From Mesorhizobium jarvisii (GTDB lineage Bacteria; Pseudomonadota; Alphaproteobacteria; Rhizobiales; Rhizobiaceae), in NCBI RefSeq assembly GCF_003601985.1, contig NZ_QZXA01000003.1, positions 310,001 through 374,000 on the forward strand: 64,000 nt of DNA. Direction: 5' to 3'. Made by a program: the position numbers and the translations under genes. Every line of letters starts with the position of its first letter. The stretch's first letter is position 1. The notes below the pieces were generated by a model. That model had not been told where the DNA came from. It did no database searches and worked only from the letters and a program-made list of their open reading frames with translations. Shown one piece after another: positions 22,346-31,064 of this stretch.

Positions 22346-23632
22346 ATGCTGAAGCTGCATGAAAAATCCGGGGATGACACCGTGGCGTTGATGGCCGATA
22401 TCGGCCGCCGCGCCCGTGCCGCCGCCCGACCGCTGGCCATCGCCACCACCGCCGCCAAGAATGCCGCGCTGCTTGCCATGGCGGACGCGATCGTCGCCCG
22501 CGAGCAGGACATTCTCGACGCCAATGCCATCGACATCTCGAATGGTGAGGAGTCAGGGCTTTCCGCCTCCTTCATGGACCGGCTGAAACTCAATCCCGCG
22601 CGCATCCGCGCGGTGGCCGACGGCATTCGCGAAATCGCCGAACTCAAGGATCCGGTCGGTGACGTGATCGCCGCCTGGGAACGGCCGAACGGCCTGCGGA
22701 TCGAGCGCGTGCGCACGCCGCTCGGCGTCGTCGGCGTCATCTATGAGAGCCGCCCGAACGTGACGGCGGATGCCGGTGCGCTCTGCCTCAAGGCCGGCAA
22801 TCCGGTGATCCTGCGCGGCGGTTCGGATTCGCTCAATTCGTCCGCTGCCATCCATGCCTGCCTGGTCGAGGGCCTGAAGGCCGCCGGCCTGCCGGAAGAC
22901 GCCATCCAACTGGTGCCGACCACCGACCGCGCCGCTGTCGGCGAGATGCTGAAGGGGCTAGGCGGTGCGCTCGACGTCATCATCCCGCGCGGCGGCAAAA
23001 GCCTGGTCGGGCGGGTGCAGAGCGAGGCGCGGGTGCCGGTCTTCGCCCATCTCGAAGGCATCTGTCACCTCTACATCGACCGCTCCGCCGATCTCGACAT
23101 GGCGGTCAGGATCGCCGTCAACGCCAAGATGCGGCGCACCGGGGTCTGCGGCGCCGCCGAAACGCTGCTGGTCGACCGCGCTGTGGCGTCCACGCATCTG
23201 GTACCGATCCTCGATGCGCTGCGCGCCGCCGGCTGCGAGATCCATGCCGATCAAGAAGTGCTGAAGGTGTTTTTCGACGCCAAGCCGGCGACCGATGCCG
23301 ACTGGGTGACCGAATATCTCGACGCCATCATCGCGGTGAAGCTGGTCGACGGCATCAGTGGCGCGATCGAGCATATCGAGACCTTCTCCTCGCATCACAC
23401 AGAGGCGATCATCGCCGAGGACGCGAAGGCCGTGGAACGGTTCTTCAACGAGATCGATTCGGCGATCCTGCTGCACAATGCCTCGACCCAGTTCGCCGAT
23501 GGCGGCGAGTTCGGCATGGGCGCCGAGATCGGCATCGCCACCGGCAAGATGCATGCGCGCGGGCCGGTCGGTGTCGAGCAGCTGACCTCGTTCAAATATC
23601 GCGTGCGCGGGTCGGGACAGGTGAGGCCTTGA
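22346..23632 (+). CDS. proA: Glutamate-5-semialdehyde dehydrogenase (gamma-glutamyl phosphate reductase)
   Basis: This 428-residue ProA has [20 protein letters not shown], the catalytic cysteine region [13 protein letters not shown] and the end [15 protein letters not shown]. It reduces gamma-glutamyl phosphate with NADPH to the semialdehyde, the second proline-synthesis step after ProB. GCGGAGGA precedes the ATG. A large inverted repeat follows, and then nadD. Confidence 0.97.
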   Translation: MLKLHEKSGDDTVALMADIGRRARAAARPLAIATTAAKNAALLAMADAIVAREQDILDANAIDISNGEESGLSASFMDRLKLNPARIRAVADGIREIAELKDPVGDVIAAWERPNGLRIERVRTPLGVVGVIYESRPNVTADAGALCLKAGNPVILRGGSDSLNSSAAIHACLVEGLKAAGLPEDAIQLVPTTDRAAVGEMLKGLGGALDVIIPRGGKSLVGRVQSEARVPVFAHLEGICHLYIDRSADLDMAVRIAVNAKMRRTGVCGAAETLLVDRAVASTHLVPILDALRAAGCEIHADQEVLKVFFDAKPATDADWVTEYLDAIIAVKLVDGISGAIEHIETFSSHHTEAIIAEDAKAVERFFNEIDSAILLHNASTQFADGGEFGMGAEIGIATGKMHARGPVGVEQLTSFKYRVRGSGQVRP

Positions 23633-23671
23633 TTTTATTTTGCCACTAGAGCGTGAACCGTTGCGCCCAGG

Positions 23672-23829
23672 CACCCCCCTCTGTCCTACCGGACATCTCC
23701 CCCGCAAGGGGGGAGATCGGCTGGAATTTCCGGTTTCGCCAATCATCAGCGTTGCAGGATTTGCTCCTGCAGTCGAACTGCTAATCTCCCCCCTTGCGGG
23801 GGAGATGGCCGGCAGGCCAGCGGGGGGTG
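23672..23829. repeat. Large inverted repeat between proA and nadD
   Basis: A block starting near 23672 (containing CATCTCCCCCGCAAGGGGGG) reappears as its near reverse complement at about 23784-23829 (CTCCCCCCTTGCGGGGGAG). Each block is itself a short hairpin, and about 65 bp lie between the two. This is the common Mesorhizobium-type repeat pair. The right-hand copy ends 10 bp before the nadD start used here. Confidence 0.75.
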
Positions 23830-23838
23830 GCTAGCGCG

Positions 23839-24471
23839 ATGCCATCCTCTTCCCCCCAGGCTGCCCCCTCCGCCTACCTGAAGATGCCGCATGCCGAAAA
23901 AGGTCTCGCCGTCGGCCTGTTCGGCGGCTCGTTCAATCCGCCGCATGCCGGCCATGCCCTCGTCGCCGAGATCGCGCTGAGGCGCCTGGCGCTCGACCAG
24001 CTTTGGTGGATGGTGACGCCGGGCAATCCTCTGAAGAGCACGCGCGAATTGGCGCCGCTGGCCGAGCGGCTGCAACTGTCGGAGCAGATCGCCAAGAACC
24101 CGAAGATCAAGGTCACCGCCTTCGAGGCGGCGCATCATGTGCGCTATACCGCCGACACGCTGGCGCTGGTCAAGGCGCGCAACCCGGGTGTCGACTTCGT
24201 CTGGATCATGGGCGCGGACAGTCTGCGCGATTTCCATCGCTGGCAGCGCTGGCGCGAGATCGTGCTGACGTTCCCCATCGCGGTCATCGACCGGCCGGGC
24301 GCGACGCTGTCGTTCCTGTCGTCGGTCGTCGCCAAGACCTTCGACTATGCCCGCATCGATGAAGGCGACGCGCCGCTGCTCGCCCGCATGAAGGCGCCGG
24401 CCTGGACCTTCATCCACGGCCCGCGCTCGTCGCTGTCGTCGAGCGCGATCCGCAAGATGGCGAAGGGGTAG
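23839..24471 (+). CDS. nadD: Nicotinate-nucleotide adenylyltransferase
   Basis: This 210-residue protein has the nucleotidyltransferase motif VGLFGGSFNPPHAGHALVA, the substrate region WWMVTPGNPLKS and the C-terminal SSLSSSAIRKMAKG in place of the ISSTxIR motif. It adenylates nicotinate mononucleotide in NAD synthesis. An internal ATG at 23884 is possible, but the residues just before it (AYLKMPH) look like those of other rhizobial NadD proteins, so I keep 23839. Confidence 0.92.
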   Translation: MPSSSPQAAPSAYLKMPHAEKGLAVGLFGGSFNPPHAGHALVAEIALRRLALDQLWWMVTPGNPLKSTRELAPLAERLQLSEQIAKNPKIKVTAFEAAHHVRYTADTLALVKARNPGVDFVWIMGADSLRDFHRWQRWREIVLTFPIAVIDRPGATLSFLSSVVAKTFDYARIDEGDAPLLARMKAPAWTFIHGPRSSLSSSAIRKMAKG

Positions 24472-24479
24472 GACCTGCA

Positions 24480-24515
24480 CGGTCTTCCTTTCTCCCAGGG
24501 GAGAAGGGAAGACCG
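24480..24515. repeat. Hairpin repeat after nadD
   Basis: CGGTCTTCC and GGGAAGACCG with the inner arms TTTCTCC and GGGAGAA form a near-perfect stem of about 16 bp with a tiny loop. It has the CTTCTCCC/GGGAGAAG core seen in another copy inside the gene at 46486. No T run follows directly, so it is not a classical terminator. Confidence 0.65.
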
Positions 24516-24570
24516 CCGATGTCGTTTTTGCAGGGGCTTTTCGCTGCCGCATAGGCGATCTTGTCTGAAC

Positions 24571-25869
24571 ATGACCACTCCCGTGAAGCACAATACCAAA
24601 ATCGATCCGGTGCATGGCAGTGCGCCGACGCCGCTGATCGCGATCGCCAGTGTCATCGTGTCGATGGCGCTGATCGCCATCGGCAACGGGCTGATGTTTG
24701 CCTACATCCCGGTGCGGCTCGGCGTCGAGGGCTTCGATCCGACCTGGGCCGGGCTGATCGTCACCGGCCTGTCGGCCGGCGGTCTTGCCGGCTGCATCCT
24801 GACCGGGCCGCTGGTGCGCAGGGTCGGCCATGCCCGCGCCTTCATGGTGCTGTCGGCGCTGATCGCGCTTTCCAACGCGGCCATCGGTGCCGGTCCGCAC
24901 CCCGTGCTGTGGATCGGCGCGCGCGCCCTCTACGGCTTTGCCATATGCGGCCTGTTCATCGTCGCGCAGAGCTGGCTGAACGATGCCGTGGCCAACGCCA
25001 TACGCGGCCGGGTGATGGCCTTTTTCTACGTCGCCTATGTCGCCGGGCTCGGTGTCGGCTATGCGACGCTGGCGCTGGTCGACATCAAGACCGCGGACGC
25101 GCCCTTGATCGGCATTGCCTTCACCGCCTTGTCGATCCTGCCCGTCGGCATGACGCGGCTGGCGCAGCCGCCGGCGCCGCAGGCCGCCTCGGTGGCGCTG
25201 GGCCGGGCCTGGCGGATTTCACCGGTCGGCGTTGCCGGCATGCTGGCGGTCGGTGGCCTGTCCATGTCGATTTCCGGTTTCGCGCCGATCCATGCCACGG
25301 CCAAGGGCTATAGCCAGGCCGATGTGGCATTGCTGCTTTCGGTGATGCCGCTCGGCACGCTGATCCTGCAGCTTCCCTTCGGCTGGATATCCGACCGCAC
25401 CGATCGCCGCTACGTGCTGATCGGGGCATCCGCGCTGGCCGCGGTGGCCGGCATGTTCGCGCTCGGTTTCGACGGCGGCGCGCTGCCGGCGCTGCTGGTG
25501 ATCTATGTCTTGTGGGACGGCGCCTCGGAATCGATCTATTCGCTGTCCAGCGCGCATGCCGCCGACCGCGCCGGCAAGGACGACATGGTGGCGCTGTCCA
25601 GCTCGCTCCTGTTTGCCTGGTCGCTGGCCGGGTTCGTGGTGCCGGGCATCGTGACGGCGCTGTCGGCCGTCTTCGGCACGCAGGCCTTCATCTATGTGGC
25701 CGTTGTCATCGCCTGCGCCTTCTGCCTGTTCGTGCTGTTGCGCGTGTTCACCACACAGGCCGTGCCTGCCACCGAGACCGGCAGCTTCGCACCGATGACG
25801 GCGCAGGCGCCGCTGCCGGTCGAACTCGCTTATGCGCCGGACGAGATTGCAGGCCGGACCAAGGACTGA
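24571..25869 (+). CDS. MFS transporter
   Basis: This 432-residue protein has about twelve hydrophobic segments. The motif between helices 2 and 3 is GPLVRRVGHARAF, and WISDRTDRRYVLIGA is its counterpart between helices 8 and 9. The pattern (YIPVRLGVEGF, ARALYGFAICGLFIVAQSWL) resembles the YcaD-like group of MFS proteins. The substrate is not evident. It and the convergent mscS gene sit between nadD and rsfS, which are neighbours in many related genomes. Confidence 0.85.
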   Translation: MTTPVKHNTKIDPVHGSAPTPLIAIASVIVSMALIAIGNGLMFAYIPVRLGVEGFDPTWAGLIVTGLSAGGLAGCILTGPLVRRVGHARAFMVLSALIALSNAAIGAGPHPVLWIGARALYGFAICGLFIVAQSWLNDAVANAIRGRVMAFFYVAYVAGLGVGYATLALVDIKTADAPLIGIAFTALSILPVGMTRLAQPPAPQAASVALGRAWRISPVGVAGMLAVGGLSMSISGFAPIHATAKGYSQADVALLLSVMPLGTLILQLPFGWISDRTDRRYVLIGASALAAVAGMFALGFDGGALPALLVIYVLWDGASESIYSLSSAHAADRAGKDDMVALSSSLLFAWSLAGFVVPGIVTALSAVFGTQAFIYVAVVIACAFCLFVLLRVFTTQAVPATETGSFAPMTAQAPLPVELAYAPDEIAGRTKD

Positions 25870-25925
25870 AGGTTGTTGCTCTTCGCAAGGCCTTAGGGAA
25901 ACCGCTCCGGGCGCCCCGCAATCGC

Positions 25926-26777
25926 CTATTGTGTGCGGGCCTCCGGCGCCGGCGCTTCCGGTGGCGGCAGTGGGATGGAGATGCCCTCGCTGTCGAAAGC
26001 CTGCTTTGCACGCTTCGTCATGTCGATATTCGTGGAGAAGTAGTCGGCCGCCGAAGTCCAATAGCGCAAGGTAAGCAAAACGGTCGTATCGCCGAGGCTG
26101 GCCACGAAGGCGATCGGCGCCGGTTCACGACGGATGCGCTTTTCGGCGCCGGCAAGGGCAAGCAATGTCTTCTGGGCGCCGTCGATGTCGTTCCACGAAC
26201 CGATGCTCAAGCTGATGTCGCTGCGGCGCACCCCATTGCGCGAAAAATTGCGCACCGGCTGGTTCCACAGCGTCGAATTGGGCGCCAGTATGTAGACGCC
26301 GTCGGCGGTCCTGAGCCTGGTGGCGAACAGGCCGATTTCCTCGATCGAACCTGAAATGGCGCCGACCTCGACGGATTCGCCGATGCGGAACGGCCGCAGC
26401 GCCAGAAGCATGATGCCGGCGGCGATGTTCTGCAGCGTGCCTTGCAGCGCCAAGCCGATGGCCAGGCCGATGGCGCCGATCGCGGCGATGATCGAGGCGG
26501 TCTGCACGCCGAACTGGCCGAGCACCATGATGACGACCAGGATCAGGATGGCGTACCGGACGATCTTGGAAAAGAAATGCCGCAGCGTCGCGTCGAAACC
26601 GTGGATATGGCCGAGGCCGGCAAAGATCGAACGCTCGGCGAGGCCGGCGACGATGTAGCCGACCACCAGCAGGATGATGGCGCCGATGGCCGAGAAGGAA
26701 TAGGAAACGATCAGCGTACTGAGCTGCGCCAGGCCGGCCTGGACGGTAAGAAGGGTGTTTTGCGGGTCGATCGGCAT
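25926..26777 (-). CDS. mscS: Small-conductance mechanosensitive channel, MscS family
   Basis: This 283-residue protein has three N-terminal membrane segments, with the pore helix pattern IIAAIGAIGLAIGLALQGTL. The beta domain follows as NIAAGIMLLALRPFRIGESV, EIGLFATRLRTADG and APNSTLWNQPVRNFSRN, all typical of MscS. The length matches the short E. coli MscS type. The channel releases solutes on hypo-osmotic shock. The C-terminus ends in a Pro/Ala/Glu-rich tail. Confidence 0.92.
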   Translation of the reverse strand: MPIDPQNTLLTVQAGLAQLSTLIVSYSFSAIGAIILLVVGYIVAGLAERSIFAGLGHIHGFDATLRHFFSKIVRYAILILVVIMVLGQFGVQTASIIAAIGAIGLAIGLALQGTLQNIAAGIMLLALRPFRIGESVEVGAISGSIEEIGLFATRLRTADGVYILAPNSTLWNQPVRNFSRNGVRRSDISLSIGSWNDIDGAQKTLLALAGAEKRIRREPAPIAFVASLGDTTVLLTLRYWTSAADYFSTNIDMTKRAKQAFDSEGISIPLPPPEAPAPEARTQ

Positions 26778-27019
26778 GGCGGGATTCCGGTTGGTCGGTC
26801 AGCCGATAACCCATGCCAGACGCCTGGGTTCCGCTTTTTTTTGCCTCCCTCTGGAACAAGCGGGCAACCGGCGAGTTCGCGTGAGTTGGGGCTGCGTCTT
26901 GAAACTGTCAGGGAACTCTGCCTATCTAAGTGGCGTCACCTGCTTTTGGGGGTGATTTGGTTGTTCTTGCTGCGAAAGGAAATACACTGAGAACAGCACT
27001 GCGGAAGAAGGCCGACATC

Positions 27020-27397
27020 GTGCCTTCGCCGGCCGGGATCAGCGTAAACGACGCCGTGTCCCGCGCCATCAACACAGTCCTTGCCAGTCTGGAAGACTCC
27101 AAGGCCGAAAACATCGTCTCAATCGATATTCAGGGGAAATCGAGCCTCGGCGACTACATGGTCGTCGCGTCGGGCCGATCGCACCGTCATGTCTCGGCTG
27201 TCGCCGACCATCTCCTCAAGGCGCTCAAGGATGCCGGCCTCGGCACGGCGCGCGTCGAGGGGCTGTCCGGCGCCGACTGGGTCCTGATCGATTCGGGCGA
27301 CATCATCGTCCATGTCTTCCGCCCCGAAGTCCGCGAATTCTACAATCTCGAAAAGATGTGGCAGGCGCCGGATCTCGAGGAAGAGACCCTCCACTAA
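27020..27397 (+). CDS. rsfS: Ribosome silencing factor RsfS
   Basis: This protein of about 125 residues matches RsfS: LASLEDSKAENIVSIDIQGK, GDYMVVASGRSHRHVSAVAD and IVHVFRPEVREFYNLEKMW. It binds ribosomal protein L14 and blocks 30S-50S joining in starvation. No ATG is available. GTG at 27020 has GAAGAAGG upstream. A CTG at 26987 has an even better spaced AAAGGA and would give MRTALRKKADI, and a GTG at 26930 is also in frame. rlmH follows after 84 bp. Confidence 0.9.
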   Translation: MPSPAGISVNDAVSRAINTVLASLEDSKAENIVSIDIQGKSSLGDYMVVASGRSHRHVSAVADHLLKALKDAGLGTARVEGLSGADWVLIDSGDIIVHVFRPEVREFYNLEKMWQAPDLEEETLH

Positions 27398-27412
27398 GCC
27401 GCCTTTGTTTTG

Positions 27413-27460
27413 ATGCATGTCATTGTCCCAGAACCGCTTCCCACTTTGGGTGACGTGCAT
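27413..27460. repeat. Palindromic repeat between rsfS and rlmH
   Basis: ATGCATGTCA (27413-27422) and TGACGTGCAT (27451-27460) are inverted arms with one mismatch around a core CCCAGAACC...CACTTTGGG. A sister copy lies at 28056-28100 after rlmH, so rlmH is bracketed by two copies. Confidence 0.7.
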
Positions 27461-27481
27461 TAGCGGCTTATAGAGGCGAGG

Positions 27482-27964
27482 ATGAAGATTTCAGTTCATG
27501 CCGTGGGCCGAATGAAAGCCGGCCCCGAGCGGGAGTTGGCCGACCGCTATTTCGAGCGCTTCGCCAAGAGCGGGCCGGCGGTCGGGCTTGAATTCGCCGG
27601 GATAACCGAGATCACAGAGGGCCGGTCGCAGAGCGCTATCGAGCGCCAGCGCGACGAAGGCTCCCGACTGCAGGCGCAGCTGCAGCCGGGCACGGCGCTG
27701 ATCCTGCTCGATGAGCGCGGCAAGAGCCTTTCCTCGCAGGATTTAGCCAATCGTATCGGGCAGTTGCGCGACGGTGGGCGCAAGGCGCTGGTGCTGGCCA
27801 TAGGCGGCGCCGACGGCCACGATCCGCCGCTGCGCGACCAGGCGGATCTGGTGCTGTCGTTCGGTGCGCTGACCTGGCCGCATCAACTGGTGCGGGTGAT
27901 GCTGGGGGAGCAGCTCTACAGGGTGGCGACGATCCTTTCCGGCCACCCCTATCATCGCGCGTGA
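27482..27964 (+). CDS. rlmH: 23S rRNA pseudouridine-1915 N3-methyltransferase RlmH
   Basis: This 160-residue SPOUT methyltransferase has LILLDERGKSLSSQDLANRI, VLAIGGADGHD and the knot-forming C-terminus LVRVMLGEQLYRVATILSG then HPYHR. It methylates the pseudouridine at position 1915 of 23S rRNA on the 70S ribosome. It follows rsfS, as in many bacteria. Confidence 0.97.
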   Translation: MKISVHAVGRMKAGPERELADRYFERFAKSGPAVGLEFAGITEITEGRSQSAIERQRDEGSRLQAQLQPGTALILLDERGKSLSSQDLANRIGQLRDGGRKALVLAIGGADGHDPPLRDQADLVLSFGALTWPHQLVRVMLGEQLYRVATILSGHPYHRA

Positions 27965-28055
27965 GCCTGCCGCACAGTTGGCGCCAGCGGTGATTCGTTG
28001 CCCATTGCCCGGATTTCCGCCCCAATGCGGAGCTAGATTCAGAATCTGTGGTTTG

Positions 28056-28100
28056 ATGCATGTCGTTGCCCAAAATGGGGACCACTTTGGGCAACATTCA
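28056..28100. repeat. Palindromic repeat after rlmH
   Basis: GTTGCCCAAA (28065-28074) and TTTGGGCAAC (28086-28095) form a perfect 10-bp stem, flanked by ATGCATGTC and an ATTCAT end. It is the second copy of the element at 27413. Confidence 0.72.
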
Positions 28101-28168
28101 TTCGGGGACGGGCTGGTCAAACATGGTTGATGGTTCGTTAACGAAGCCGCGGATAGTATAGATCGCGA

Positions 28169-29539
28169 ATGTCTGAGGGCTGGAAATCGATAACGGGCCC
28201 GACAGGGGGCTCCTGGCGCGCGCGCTGCGGCATGGCTGCGGTGGCGATGCTTCTGTCGTTCCACTCGGCGCGGGCTGAAAACACGCTCGACATGGCGCCC
28301 GATCCGGACCAGAGCCGCGCCGAGTACGAGCAGGTTTCCAAGGAAATAACGCTGTCGTCCGAACGGCTTGCCAAGCTCGCCGCCGATATTGCCGCAGTCA
28401 AGAAGGACCATGCCTCGATCACCGCCGCGCTGATCCAGTCGGCGATGACCGAGCAGAAGCTTGGTCAGGACATCGAGGACATCGGCGCCAAGCTGGAAGG
28501 GCTGAAAGACCGGCAACAGAAAATCCGCGCCTCGCTCATGGCGCGACGCGATGTGCTGGCCGAGGTGCTGGGCGCGCTGCAGCGCATGGGGCTCAACCCG
28601 CCGCCGGCGATCCTGGTCAAGCCAGAGGACGCGCTGTCGTCGGTGCGAAGCGCCATCCTGCTCGGCGCCGTGGTGCCGGAATTGCGCCAGCAGACCGACA
28701 GCCTGCTGGCCGACCTCAAGGAGCAGACCCGGGTAACGGCCTCGATCGAGGCCGAGCGGGCGCGGCTGACGGACGCTGTCGGCGAGCAGGTGGCGGAAAA
28801 GAAGCGGCTCGGCATGCTGCTGGAAGCCAAGCAGAAGCTCGAGGCCGATACGCAGGCGCAAATGGCGGCCGAACAGCAGCGTTCCGAGCAGCTGGCGGCC
28901 AAGGCCTCCAGCCTGAAGGACCTGATCGCCTCGCTCGAAGCGCAGGCCGACAAGGCCCGCAAGGCCGCCGATGCCGCAAAGGCAGCCGCCGCGGGCCAGC
29001 CGGGTGACGTTCCGAACAGTGATGGAAACGATGGCGGCGACAAAACGGCATCGCTGGCGTCGCTGCCGGTTCCCGAAGGCAACCGGCTCACCGCGACCGC
29101 CCCCTTTTCGGCGCTGCAGGGGCAGATCGCGCTGCCGGTCACCGGCCGCATCAAGCGCCGGTTTGGCGCGGACGACGGTAATGGCGCGGTGATGCTTGGC
29201 GACATGCTTGCGACACAATCGGGAGCCATCGTCACCGCTCCGGCGGATGGGAATGTGCTTTATGCGGGGCCGTTTCGCTCCTATGGTCAACTCTTGATCC
29301 TCAATGCTGGCGACGGTTATCATGTCGTTCTGGCGGGGATGAGCAGAATCAGCGTCGTGACTGGCCAGTCAGTGCTCGCAGGAGAGCCGGTCGGTGCGAT
29401 GGGAGAGGCCCAGGTGGCAAGCACCTCGGTTTCGAAGAATGGAAATGCCACGCCGGAACTCTACGTCGAGTTCCGCAAGGATGGAAAACCCGTCGATCCG
29501 ACCCCATGGTGGGCGGACCGTTATTCTGGAAGGACGTGA
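28169..29539 (+). CDS. EnvC-like murein hydrolase activator (degenerate LytM/M23 protein)
   Basis: This 456-residue protein has an N-terminal signal peptide (cleavage likely after HSARA), a long coiled coil (about residues 45-270, rich in Glu, Lys, Ala and Gln) and a C-terminal LytM-type domain (ALPVTGRIKRRFGADD to YVEFRKDGKPVDPTPWW). The zinc ligands of active M23 peptidases are missing: HxxxD is absent, and the HxH site reads YVEFR. EnvC and relatives of this type activate amidases rather than cut peptidoglycan themselves. It is followed by ctpA after one base, so the two are co-translated. Confidence 0.88.
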   Translation: MSEGWKSITGPTGGSWRARCGMAAVAMLLSFHSARAENTLDMAPDPDQSRAEYEQVSKEITLSSERLAKLAADIAAVKKDHASITAALIQSAMTEQKLGQDIEDIGAKLEGLKDRQQKIRASLMARRDVLAEVLGALQRMGLNPPPAILVKPEDALSSVRSAILLGAVVPELRQQTDSLLADLKEQTRVTASIEAERARLTDAVGEQVAEKKRLGMLLEAKQKLEADTQAQMAAEQQRSEQLAAKASSLKDLIASLEAQADKARKAADAAKAAAAGQPGDVPNSDGNDGGDKTASLASLPVPEGNRLTATAPFSALQGQIALPVTGRIKRRFGADDGNGAVMLGDMLATQSGAIVTAPADGNVLYAGPFRSYGQLLILNAGDGYHVVLAGMSRISVVTGQSVLAGEPVGAMGEAQVASTSVSKNGNATPELYVEFRKDGKPVDPTPWWADRYSGRT

Positions 29540-29540
29540 A

Positions 29541-30872
29541 ATGATGCGGAAACTGTCGCTTCTGTTTGCCGGTGCGCTGATGGGCGCATCCGCCATGAGC
29601 CTCGTCTATGGTGCTCCTGGCTCGTCGGCGAACGCTGCGGGATCGGAGACCTACAAGCAGCTGGCGATCTTCGGCGACATCTTCGAGCGGGTGCGGGCGC
29701 AATATGTCACGCCGCCCGACGACAAGTCGCTGGTCGAGAACGCCATCAACGGCATGCTTTCCTCTCTCGATCCGCACTCCTCCTACATGAATGCCGAACA
29801 GGCGCAGGATATGCGCGTGCAGACCAAGGGCGAGTTCGGCGGCCTCGGCATCGAGGTCACCATGGAGAACGACCTGGTCAAGGTGATCACGCCTATCGAC
29901 GATACGCCCGCCGCCAAGGCTGGCGTGCTGGCCGGCGACTACATCGCCAAGATCGACGGCGAAGAGGTTCGTGGCCTGACGCTCAACGACGCGGTCGAAA
30001 AGATGCGCGGCCTGGTCAACACGCCGATCAAGCTCACCATCCTGCGCCAGGGCGCCGACAAGCCGATCGAGCTGACGGTGGTGCGCGACATTATCAAGGT
30101 CAAGGCGGTCAAGTTCCGGGTCGAGAACGACATCGGCTACATGAAGATCACCTCCTTCACCGAAAAGACCTATGACGACCTCGAGAGCGCCATCGACACC
30201 ATCAAGAAGCAGGTGCCGGACGACAAGCTCAAGGGCTATGTGCTCGACCTGCGCCTCAATCCGGGTGGCCTGCTCGACCAGGCGGTGAGCGTGTCCGACG
30301 CCTTCCTGAAGCGCGGCGAGATCGTCTCGACGCGTGGCCGTGATCCGAAGGACGTCACCCGCTTCGACGCCAAGCCGAAGCAGACCGACGACATCAACGG
30401 CAAGCCGATGATCGTGCTCGTCAATGGCGGCTCGGCCAGCGCGTCCGAAATCGTCGCCGGCGCGCTGCAGGATCTGCGCCGCGTCACGGTGGTGGGCACG
30501 CAGTCCTTCGGCAAGGGTTCGGTGCAGACCATCATTCCGCTCGGCGAGAATGGCGCGCTGCGGCTGACGACGGCGCTCTACTACACGCCATCGGGCAAGT
30601 CGATCCAGGGCAAGGGCATCACGCCCGACATCAAGGTCGACCAGCCGCTGCCGCCGGAACTGCAGGGCAGGGACCTGACGCGCGGCGAATCCGATCTCAA
30701 GGGGCACATCAAGGGCGCCGACGAGAGCGCGACCGGCTCGGGCTCGGCAGCCTATGTGCCGCCGGATCCGAAGGACGATCTGCAGCTGATCTTTGCCGAG
30801 AAGCTGCTGCGCGGCGAGAAGACCGATCCGGCCTTCCCGCCCAATCCGGAAAAGGCCGTGCTCAACCAGTAA
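29541..30872 (+). CDS. ctpA: Carboxy-terminal processing protease (S41 family)
   Basis: This 443-residue protein has a signal or anchor segment (LSLLFAGALMGASAMSLVYG), a PDZ domain (FGGLGIEVTMENDLVKVITP) and an S41 protease core. The catalytic Ser is in NGGSASASEIVAGAL and the Lys in SFGKGSVQT. CtpA trims periplasmic proteins. The start, one base after the EnvC-like gene, and the shared order are conserved in rhizobia. A terminator follows 47 bp downstream. Confidence 0.95.
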   Translation: MMRKLSLLFAGALMGASAMSLVYGAPGSSANAAGSETYKQLAIFGDIFERVRAQYVTPPDDKSLVENAINGMLSSLDPHSSYMNAEQAQDMRVQTKGEFGGLGIEVTMENDLVKVITPIDDTPAAKAGVLAGDYIAKIDGEEVRGLTLNDAVEKMRGLVNTPIKLTILRQGADKPIELTVVRDIIKVKAVKFRVENDIGYMKITSFTEKTYDDLESAIDTIKKQVPDDKLKGYVLDLRLNPGGLLDQAVSVSDAFLKRGEIVSTRGRDPKDVTRFDAKPKQTDDINGKPMIVLVNGGSASASEIVAGALQDLRRVTVVGTQSFGKGSVQTIIPLGENGALRLTTALYYTPSGKSIQGKGITPDIKVDQPLPPELQGRDLTRGESDLKGHIKGADESATGSGSAAYVPPDPKDDLQLIFAEKLLRGEKTDPAFPPNPEKAVLNQ

Positions 30873-30919
30873 CGGTTTGGTCGGCCGGGTCTGGCCGCCT
30901 GAACGAAGCAATGCGATGC

Positions 30920-30950
30920 TGCCGGGACCGAAAGGTTCCGGCAGTTTGAT
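30920..30950 (+). terminator. Intrinsic terminator of ctpA
   Basis: TGCCGGGACC (30920-30929) and GGTTCCGGCA (30934-30943) form a 10-bp stem with one G-T pair closed by a GAAA tetraloop, followed by GTTTGATT. The T run is short, but the stem is very stable. Confidence 0.62.
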
Positions 30951-31064
30951 TCGGGGAGGCAAGACCAGGCCTCCGGATGCGGCGCCAGGGGGCGCCAGGG
31001 TTGATGAATTCGCGCATGTCGTCGAAGGGGTCGCCTTCGCAACCATGCGCCCCGGGGACAGGGC

